Shown in pieces: positions 11,626 through 19,719 of a stretch of 42,165 nt of DNA. Position 1 is the stretch's first letter, and each line of letters starts with the position of its first letter. Position numbers and translations under genes: made by a program. The DNA is taken from NCBI GenBank assembly GCA_002118135.1, contig BDIU01000474.1, positions 1 through 42,165 of the forward strand, written 5' to 3'. The DNA is from Trebouxia sp. TZW2008. Lineage: Eukaryota; Chlorophyta; Trebouxiophyceae; Trebouxiales; Trebouxiaceae. The notes under the pieces were generated by a model. That model was not told where the DNA came from and did no database searches. It saw only the letters and a list, made by a program, of their open reading frames with translations.

Positions 11626-12122
11626 CGACTTCGGCATAAAATTTCCTAACATTTTCCTGACAGAGATTTCGCCCCAATACAAATCGCACCAAGTCAAGGT
11701 TTCCGCACACACCTCCAACATTGGTGCAAGCTTTCAAATTTGATTTGCGCAAAGCCTGCAATTGAGTTAAACTTTGAGCCAGCCTGTCACCTGGCGTAAG
11801 CATCGGGCTCTCAAAGCACGTAAAACTGTTCATTGTTCCTGTATTTGAAGAACGTAGCAACGACACATTTCTGCTTCTTCACGATTTCAAACCAGCACAA
11901 ATGACCCTTGATTCTCTAGTGACAGACAGTACGCTGCCAGCGAGTATGCAGTTGCGCTCAAGTGGGTCAGTGTCATGTACAGGTGCTTCTCAGCGCTGCA
12001 AGTGTGCTATCACAAACTCAGACTTGACAGACGAACCAAGCATGTTGTAAATCACAACCACCATTGCGTAGACCTCATCCAAAGGCAACAGAAGACCAAG
12101 GGGATGCAACAGGGCGTCTAAA

Positions 12123-12127
12123 TTACA
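12123..12127 (-). terminator. TGTAA poly(A) signal candidate for the phosphodiesterase gene
   Basis: TTACA on the plus strand reads TGTAA on the minus strand, about 207 bp past the predicted phosphodiesterase stop at 12334. The spacing suits a green-algal 3' UTR. Confidence 0.35.
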
Positions 12128-12333
12128 TCACCACCAGCCCTCATGTGCCTTGACTCTGCTGTCTCCATTCAACACCAGCCGCTCATGTTCACTCCAATGC
12201 ACTTCCGTCTGCAGGCATGCATTTCAATGTCCCTCATTCAGTCTTTTGACAGAACCAGAAAAAAAATAAGAAAAGAAATGTCTATGCCAATATAGGCGCA
12301 ACAATGCGAGCCTCTGTCTATAGAGGCAGCCCT

Positions 12334-15300
12334 CTATGGGACATGTGACAGGTCAGAGGCACACCCTTGCTTTGAGAATTGCTCCACAGTGATGACAAGA
12401 CTCGCTTGCCAAACCACTGAAACGCCTGACCTTGGTTTGTTCAACACAACAGAAGCAGCTGAAGCCAATGCAAGCAGATCACCAAACTGCTGCAAGGATG
12501 AGAAACAGAAAACGCAAGAAAAGTCTAAGCCGCCAGGCGACATGATTGAACCTTATGTAAACAGAAGCAACCCAAGACGCTGCATGACACGTGTGCAAAG
12601 TACTGTTTTGTCTGACTTCCAACAGTTGAACATCAGATGTCTCTACCGTGACGCTCAAGACCAGCCTGCCTGGCGAGACAGGACTTGAGCCACACACACT
12701 TAGCAACATATGCTAGAAATTGTATTTCATTGAAGTTAGAATGCTGCATGACACACGTGCACAGAGGGGCATGCAGGATTTGACAGTCAGCATGAGATGA
12801 CTCACCTTTGAAAGGTGCTGCAGTATTGTGTCATGGAACTGTAATCCCAGAATTGGCTGACAGACCTCCAATGTGGGCTGCAGCAGAAGCAGCAAAACAT
12901 CAGCTGTGTTAGGCACAGTAAAATCAGCATGCACAATACTCAATACGCCGTATGTAAGACACATGACACACGACTTTTAGAGTATCAATTTCCGCGGTGC
13001 GGAGAGATACGCAACATATTGGCACCAATATGCTATGCATAAGATGCAAGCAAATTAGAATGTCTACCGCTGAAATGGAGAGTATGGCGAGTCACTGGTC
13101 AGGCACATTCTAGAGATCTTGTAATGGGACTAACACCAAAAGATCATGCTCTGCACTCAGACAAGGTCAAATGCTGTACAAAAGCAGCAGCAGGTATCTA
13201 CACTCAAGCATGTGCAACTGCTGCAGCAGCTCAACAACAAGAGTGCTGTATGCAGGCAGCAGCAGACAACTGCACTCAAGCAATGTGTGCAGGATGCTGC
13301 AGCAGCTCAAAGAGCCAAGAGTGCTATTGACAGGATGTCTGACCCTCAACAGAAAATGGATGAAGCGCAGCTGATTGCTGGACACAATGACTTTGCTGCG
13401 GTCACACATAGGCGTGACTGATAGCTGCAGCTTGGCTTCCTCGTCCCCCTGCAATAAAAATCATCTTCAGTAAAAGCTGTCAATAATCTCTCAATTGCAG
13501 TATTCTGTGAGGCTGCTCATCGCTTTGGTGATTGTTCAGGTGAGTTACAGAATGCTCCAAGCATACATAAAACAGTGCAGAAATATGAGTACGGAGTTGG
13601 GTGACTGAGTGCGTGAGTGGGACAGGCGGTGGGTGAGTGACTGAGTGAGTGAGTTGAGGAGACAAGACCGCATTAGTGAGCTCTCTTGTAGTCAGCACAG
13701 ATCGCAGCTGCATATGGTCACTTCAAATGGGCTTCAGCCATAACGACTATCGAACTGTGTTGCCTGTCAAGATCAGCTGCAGGCTTATCAGCTGTCAAGA
13801 CCAGGCTGTACTGCATGATTAACTACTTATGGAAACAATGCTGAAGCTGTTGTCCAAAAGCACATTTTGCAGGCTTTCGCCTAATGGCACTTGAGCCTAC
13901 AACTTGAAGCTTGGGATGCATTTGAGCAAGTCCCTGATACACTGGAAGTTTTGTGTGCATACAGTAAGTCTGCTGCCTCCAGACAGTTCTGTCTATTGAG
14001 CTTGAGGCACCGATGTTGTCAGTCTGCTTTTTTGCGCTGCCCAGAGTAATATGCCACGCAAAGAAGCAGTCCTGTGAATTATAGACTGCAGTCTGAGGTG
14101 CAATGATGATGACAGTGGCATGCTTCTCTGCAACGAGGCGTCAGAGTGCATTCTACTCTTGCAGCAGAGATTCTCACTCAGACACAGAGCTAAGATCTCA
14201 AGGTAAGTTTGCTGCAATCTTGATTGCCCATACTGTAGCATCTGATTGCGGTGGAATGTGCCTTTCTCTGCTGCTGTCTGTCTGGATGACATATATGGGT
14301 GAATTGCAATGCATCCCTCCCAGGCATGACACTTTGCAGCCGCTAGAGCTAGCAGGAAGTATACAAAGATTTGTGAACAACTGCCTACATGTGATGACCC
14401 CTTGCAGACAAGCTGTGCTGCATGAGTAGCATCATGCATCCAAGCCCACTATGACAGTTATAATGTATGGGCTCAGTGATGCAACAATGATCATGACAAG
14501 ACAAGCCTGTGCCACTCACAGCTGGCAGCAGCAATGCAGTACGTCGCTGATTTTCAGTCAAGCTGGGGTTCTGACTGCTGCAGCCCCTCCATCATACGTT
14601 TCACAGCTTGCAACATCCTTTCAAGTTCTGACCAACATGGAATCTTGAATGAAGAAACTTCGTGCATCGTGCCATCACAGGTCTTCACCCTGATTGCGTC
14701 AGCATGCAATGCAATTCACCCCACAGCAGATGAGCATAAACCAGATTACATATTGCGCAGAGCTCCAGCGCAGCCCATCTGTTGCGAACTTGGAGCAGAT
14801 GAGTCAACGCACTTGATGCTTAACAGCAGCGGCTCAAAGGAATTGCGCAGGTCTGCCGCATGTCCAACACAATCTCCATCTTGACACACAAGCCAGGCAA
14901 TTTGCAATGCAGTGGAAAGAACGTGGAGCCCAATTTTGTAAAGAAGATATAGGAGTACATCTGCCCAAGGTTCTTGCAACCTTTGGGGTTTTGAATTCAG
15001 AGATCTCACCTGTGACAAAACCTCACAGCAAATGAGCTCTCCTCACTTGATGTTAAATAGCAGCAATTGGCAGGGGTTGCACAGGTCTGCTGTGTACCCA
15101 ACACACGCCCCATTTTGATGCACAAAGGCAAGCGGTCTTACGATGGGAGCTGTGATGTACTGACTGGTGTACTGAAGCAGTCTCACCTGTCCCAAGAATT
15201 GACAGCAGATAAGCTTTCCCCACTTGATGCTAAACAGCAACGGCTTGCAGGGTTTGCACAGGTCCGCCACGTGCAAGACACATCTTCCTCTTGAATCACA

Positions 15301-18300
15301 GGTCTGCTGGTGCCCACTACAATCTTTACTGCAAGTACAAAGCTAGCAGTCTCACCTGTTCCAAGAACTCACAGCAGATCAGCTCCCCCCACTTAATGCT
15401 GAATAGCAGCGGCCGGCAGGGATTGCACAGGTCTGCTGTGTGTAGCACCAGCTGCAGCAGAGTGTCCCTGTCACCATCATCCCATGCTGCTAAATTGGGC
15501 TGCTGCTTGCGGCCTGAACTGAAAGCGTCCAGTAGCCTCACATGCTGTGTCATGTCTGTGGCTAAGACTGCGTTCACTATCAGCCGCCTCGCCTGTATCA
15601 GAAGAAGTCAGTCATGAGTACAGACTGCAATCTCGTCCTGCCATGTGCCTGCTGGAACATTGAATCAAAGGCGTCCAGCAGCCTCACATGCTGCGTCATG
15701 TCTGTGGCTAGCACTGCAATCACTACCAGCTGCCTTGCCTGCATCAGCAAGTCTGATTCTGAGCATGCTTAACGAAGCGTCATTCAAAAAATTGATCACA
15801 GGCTGCCAAGTTGGGCTGCTGCTTGCAGCCTGAGCTGAATGCGTCCAGCAGCCCCACCTGCAGAGTCAAGTCTGTCGCTAACACTGCATTCACTATAAGC
15901 CGCCGTGCCTGCACCAGCAAGTCTAATTCTGAGCATGCTCCACAAGTAGGCGTCATCCAATATATGGATTACAGGCTGCCCAGTTGGGCTGCTGCTTGCA
16001 GCCTGAGCTGAATGTGTCCAGCAGCCTCACATGCTGCATCATGTCTGTGGCTAGCACTGCATTCACTATCAGCTGCCTTGCCTGCATCAGCCATGCGGAT
16101 TTATTGACATGCTAAAGGAAGTCTGTAGCAACAAACCCAGATGCGGCAAAACATTTGGCAAGTATAAATCTGAAAAGGCTGGGAAATGTAATCGCTTGCA
16201 TTCTCTACCAAATTGTAGGCAAATAGCACCTGTAGAAGGAGGACTCACAAACCCCTTCCTATGCATCCAACAGCTTCAAGAAAACAATCAAAAGCCGCTT
16301 TCAACATCAGCCTGACAAAATCATCTTGAACGTCTGCCTCAGAAAGCCAGCACACTTTACTCTGATTTGGCAGCGTCCCTAAAATGCTGTGATGACATCC
16401 GTAGCCTTCCCAATGCTTAGTCCAAACAGGCCTCCCAAAGCTAGATTTGCTGCAATATGTATGTGCAGCTTCTGACTTGCTGCATGTCTGACATTTTGAA
16501 ATGTTTCCTGTGATTGTTGTTGAATGTCCAGATAACCTCTACTGACGGCTGTGTGCTTTGTGGCCTTGTGGCATCACTGGCCGTGCAACGTCAGCCAGGT
16601 CAACAGGTGAATGCTGCAAGTAGATGTAACAAGAGTGACAAGTGCTGGCATCTACCTGCCAAGCAGCAAGCAAGACAGCTGCATGCATTGCAGACCAACT
16701 GTACATGACAACACTGCACTGCTACCATCAGCACTCAATGATGCAGGCAACCCAGGTCTACTGTGCTGATGCCTACATGTACAACCAGCAAAAGCAATTT
16801 TGGCAAGCCACACGTACCACCATGCCATTGATAATGAGCGGCTCAAACTTTGGGCATTATCTGCATGAAGCTTGCTGATGCAAGACACACTTTACCTAAT
16901 GCATACGAAATGCATCTCGCATACTGTTCCTGCACAAAGATTATGCTTGGCAATAGAAGTATCATGCGCAGTAACATGCGCATGCTGTTAGGCAAGACGG
17001 ATGTTGTCACTCTGTGTAGTCAGCAGCTTGGACTGTGGCTATACCTGAATGTACTCAGCTCTGGACAGGCCTGAGAAGATGTTGGTCTCCTCAGACTGCG
17101 ACACAATCTGGAAGGCGGTGCTGACATGGAAATTCTCGTTCACAGACCTATCATTGTACACGATTGCGTTGGGATGCTGGGTGTTGATCAGGAAGTCATT
17201 GGTGTATCCTGGGTGCCCCAAGTCATGCACAGCCGCGGCACAGATCAAGCTGAAGACTTCCAGCTTGCTGAGTGCAACTGCGTTGTTTCCAGCCTTCAGA
17301 ATGATCATGGCTGCTTGAGCCACGTCTGCTGCATGCACGCTGTTGTGATAGGAGTTGTCCCGCATGTATGTGGCTTCTACTGCCACAAAGAAGTGCTCTG
17401 CCCGCTTCCTGTTTATGACCCAGTCTGGCTCCTACAAAACCACACACACATGCCATCAGGACAGTTGTGGCGTATGACTGATCCACGCATGATGAGCCTA
17501 TCAAATCTGTCTGGTGATGCAGAATGTGCTGAGGTTTTGAGAAGTGCATGAGCAGTGTGGAGGGGCCATCACATAATGTGAACTCCTTAGTTCAAGCACT
17601 TCATGCTGTTGGTCCAGGTCATGGGCATCACAGGAATGCATCAGTACTACAGAGGCCTTTTGTACATATTTAGCAGACTCAGTACTCAGTACACAATGCA
17701 TCGGGGGCTGATGTGCATCGTGTCTGTAGCATGTCTCACGGCTGTGGCATGCATCAAAAGCCTCTGACAATGCTCAAACTTCGCATAGCACCGTGTCACA
17801 GCTGTGGAAGGCAGGAGCAGGGACTTATCAGTTGTGTCGCTGATGCTGCTCTTCTGTGCTTGATGCAGGAATGCATGGTGGATGCATACATTCATGGATG
17901 CAGCAGTGCATGGATGCAGGAATGTATGGATGCAGGAATACATGGATGCATACATTCATGGATGCAGCAGTGCATGGATGCAGGAATGTATGGAAGCAGG
18001 AATGCATGGGTGCATACATTCATGGATGCAGCAGTGCATGGATGCAGGAATGTATGCTGATGATGCTGCATGGAAGCCTGCATGGATGCAGGAACGTAGG
18101 ATGATGATGCATACCAGCAGGCCCTCGTTCTCCATCAGGGTCATACATACTGTGTACAGAGGCCGCCCCTGTGTCAGTTTGTCAAGCTCAAAGATATTGA
18201 ACTCCCAGTCCCCAATCTGCAACAGCCTCAGGTCGTGTCACTGTTGGCGACACAGGTCATATGGCAAAGCAGGAAAAGAGCCCTAGGGCTTGTTACATAC

Positions 18301-19170
18301 AGTGTGATTAGTAACTGCTGAGGCTCAATAGACAAGTACTGACAGCATTGGATGTGAAATGCGAGGTGTGTCATACAATGGCTGACAAGCTGCCAGAAAA
18401 TTTGTGTGATTAAGCTGTGTCACCACAGCTTGCTTCGCTGGGTGTATGTATGCGTATGACAGGTGCTCTATGCTTCACGATGCAAGTAAGCAAGCACCCT
18501 GGGGGGTTCACACATACACAATTCTTGAACAGCGTAACTTGCATGCCACAATGCACTGTGCGACGCATCTTTCAAGATGCCAGCATTTGCGTGTTGCCTG
18601 TGGGTGCATTTGAGCTGAAATGAGGATCATGCGCACATTTGCGAAGCCATGATTGACACACAGCCGCTGGAATGCTGACAGATGCTTGTGAGAGCTGTAT
18701 TTGGCCCCGGCTTGATATGTAGCAGTGAAAGTGGAGCCGAACAAATAGTGTGCATCAGCAGACTGCACCTTGGCCAGCAACTCTCTGACTGCTGGGCTAG
18801 ACTCTGGTGCTGGTCTGGTAAAGCTAAGGTGGCTGAGGTCCCTTGCATTGACCTCTGAGTCTATCAAGTCACGGCCTGCCTGCCGCTTCCTGCTCTGTGA
18901 CTTGCTGCTGGACCGTAGTGAGCGCTTGCTATGCGTCTGAAGCCAGGAGAAGTTGCACATTTGCAACAGGCAAGTGGCAAGTGAGTGATACACTGAGTGT
19001 TGACTTGTCATTTGATTGACTTTCTGCTCAACAATTACCTCGCTGGGATCGCTTGTGCGGTAATTCTCAGGACTGGACTTTCTGTGTCTATCGAACGGCC
19101 AGAAGGAGCAGACTACAGAGCGTTTTCGGGTGCCCGGACTTCGCTTGTCTGTGCCCCAGAAACGTGACAT
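12334..19170 (-). CDS. 3',5'-cyclic nucleotide phosphodiesterase, class I (HD-type catalytic domain)
   Basis: The enzyme should hydrolyse cAMP and/or cGMP. Minus-strand exons: 19170-19039, 18936-18637, 18216-18115, 17431-17045, 15592-15356, 13448-13344, 12877-12806 and probably 12489-12334; about 496 residues, all junctions phase 0. The N-terminal 144 residues are basic and Ser-rich without a recognised domain. Family motifs then follow in order: WEFNIFELDKL; YHNSVHAADV with metal-binding His; AAAVHDLGHPGYTND with the HD pair; SGLSRAEYIQ joined to ARRLIVNAVLATDM; HTADLCNP with the second metal-binding Asp; GDEEAKLQL, MCDRSK and SNQLRFIHFLLRPTLE, which carries the invariant Gln. All expected metal ligands are present, provided the complete copy of exon 5 (15592-15356) is used. 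The last exon is a guess, since its sequence is not conserved. No membrane or cNMP-binding regulatory domain is visible. The ATG at 19170 opens the first clear exon, and the methyltransferase gene diverges 549 bp away. Confidence 0.85.
12806..12877 (-). other. Phosphodiesterase exon 7
   Basis: Twenty-four codons, PTLEVCQPILGLQF and onward, between a strong polypyrimidine acceptor (CTTCTGCTGCAG) and donor AAAG/GTGAGT. They follow FIHFLLR of the preceding exon to rebuild the usual phosphodiesterase helix. Confidence 0.75.
12941..13110. repeat. Dispersed repeat, copy A (pairs with 39365-39530)
   Basis: Shared strings with 39365-39530 include CTCAATACGC, GAGTATCAATT, TTGGCnCCAATATG and a GAATGGAGAGTATGGCGAG-like block. 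The order differs slightly between the two, so this is an old, rearranged repeat. It lies in the phosphodiesterase intron between exons 6 and 7. Confidence 0.4.
13545..13665. repeat. TGAG/GTGAGTGA microsatellite
   Basis: Repeats of TGAG and TGACTGAG in the phosphodiesterase intron upstream of exon 6. Non-coding. Confidence 0.7.
14779..14880 (-). repeat. Phosphodiesterase 3'-half exon copy F (donor lost)
   Basis: It reads CVGHAADLRNSFEPLLLSIK and then diverges, against LVLHTADLCNPCRPLLFSIK in exon 5. The donor GT at the equivalent position has become AT (CAACAG/ATGGGC). The catalytic Asp of ADL is kept, but the copy cannot splice in the same way. Confidence 0.8.
15010..15113 (-). repeat. Phosphodiesterase 3'-half exon copy E2 (stop codon)
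   Basis: It reads CVGYTADLCNPCQLLLFNIK, then TGA where exon 5 has TGG (Trp), then GELICCEVLSQ followed by a donor CAG/GTGAGA identical to that of exon 5. It is a dead coding exon with an intact donor. Confidence 0.85.
15187..15294 (-). repeat. Phosphodiesterase 3'-half exon copy E1 (open, donor intact)
   Basis: It reads CVLHVADLCKPCKPLLFSIK and then WGKLICCQFLGQ, ending at CAG/GTGAGA, 169 bp after the real exon's donor. The frame is open and most conserved residues are kept, including the Asp of ADL. AG dinucleotides upstream could act as an acceptor. It is the youngest-looking 3' copy and the one most likely to be spliced, but including it after exon 5 would duplicate part of the active site. 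Confidence 0.85.
15356..15592 (-). other. Phosphodiesterase exon 5, the only complete copy
   Basis: Seventy-nine codons from ARRLIVNAVLATDM to LICCEFLEQ, bounded by GATACAG and CAG/GTGAGA, phase 0 on both sides. It carries two conserved blocks: ATDMTQHVRLL and HTADLCNPCRPL with the second metal-binding Asp. Removing it would destroy the catalytic site. Confidence 0.9.
15640..15738 (-). repeat. Phosphodiesterase 5'-half exon copy B
   Basis: After the acceptor TGATGCAG it reads ARQLVVIAVLATDM, then TQHVRLLDAFDSMF, and runs to a TGA just before the acceptor of the real exon. The first 24 codons match exon 5 closely. The remainder is unrelated. Confidence 0.85.
15775..15908 (-). repeat. Phosphodiesterase 5'-half exon copy C
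   Basis: After the acceptor GGTGCAG it reads ARRLIVNAVLATDL, TLQVGLLDAFSSG and CKQQPNLAAC, then a TGA eight codons after the match to exon 5 ends. Its start is 170 bp upstream of copy B. Confidence 0.85.
15948..16081 (-). repeat. Phosphodiesterase 5'-half exon copy D
   Basis: After the acceptor GATGCAG it reads ARQLIVNAVLATDM, MQHVRLLDTFSSG and CKQQPNWAAC, then a TGA soon after. Its start is 173 bp upstream of copy C. It ends at the same point as copy C, so the two share a common duplicated unit. Confidence 0.85.
17868..18100. repeat. Minisatellite of ~66 bp in phosphodiesterase intron 3
   Basis: About three copies of a 66-bp unit built from shorter GGATGCAGnA elements (CATTCATGGATGCAGCAGTG core). 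Long open frames appear on both strands (HGCSSAWMQ- and CIHALLHP-like), but these are products of the repeat. The array sits between exons 3 and 4. Confidence 0.85.
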
Positions 19171-19719
19171 ACTAGGGGCAGGCGCAAAGACCTTGCCGCA
19201 TGACCTGACCAGATCAGGCAGCTGCTGCGGCAGGCTTATAACCTTGCGCCCCGCTCGCGTATTACTTAGTCACATAGTCTGCTTACACCGGATGCCATAA
19301 CGTGTCTGGGAGTGTGCAGACAAGCAGAGTGCACCTGGAGACACTCGTCCTTTGCAACGCTGTCACGGCTGCTGACAAGGTATGGACGCAGGATGTGGTG
19401 CAGGCACTTAAGCAGGGTCTATGCACTTGCAGCACACTTCGATGACCATCGCGACTTCCGTTGGTCCTTCTGAGGAATCTGAATTCTTGAGAAGATCATT
19501 GACCTGGAGCTTTGCTGTTGTTGACCTCCTTGTGTGAAGTTTCATGGCCAGCGCTTTCGAGAATTCCGGTGGTCAGTGCATCACGCTCATGTCACGCAGT
19601 GCTGCTGTGGCATGCCTTGGGGTGTCGTGACATATCGAAGCTACCAGCACGTTTCCAGGTCTTTCTCAAGATCTGTGTACTAAGCTGTTGCGGCATTCTG
19701 GCTGACTGAAGGCTCGCAG
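19171..19719. promoter_or_regulatory. Bidirectional promoter region, phosphodiesterase / methyltransferase
   Basis: The start codons of two divergent genes bound this 549-bp stretch. I see no exon in it. No canonical TATA box could be placed with confidence. Confidence 0.4.

Larger units (their letters stand above)
13449..15355 (-). other. Phosphodiesterase intron 5 with three decayed 3'-half exon copies
   Basis: This intron separates the complete exon 5 from exon 6. Its first 600 bp in the sense direction hold three copies of the second half of exon 5, listed separately. The rest (13449-14778) contains a TGAG microsatellite and scattered frames that I regard as noise, including the 148-residue minus-strand frame at 13993-14439. 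Confidence 0.6.

Noticed and set aside
11603..11866. 87-residue minus-strand frame near the convergent gene ends
   Set aside because: No recognised sequence and part of it overlaps an AT microsatellite. It could be a transposon remnant but nothing supports this.
14779..16081. Reading the phosphodiesterase array as functional mutually exclusive exons
   Set aside because: Only one copy holds the whole exon. The others are halves with stops or a lost donor, so they cannot substitute for each other without breaking the catalytic domain.
17713..18286. Plus-strand frames with MHGCIHSWMQQC-like repeats
   Set aside because: Products of the 66-bp minisatellite, opposite and between conserved phosphodiesterase exons.
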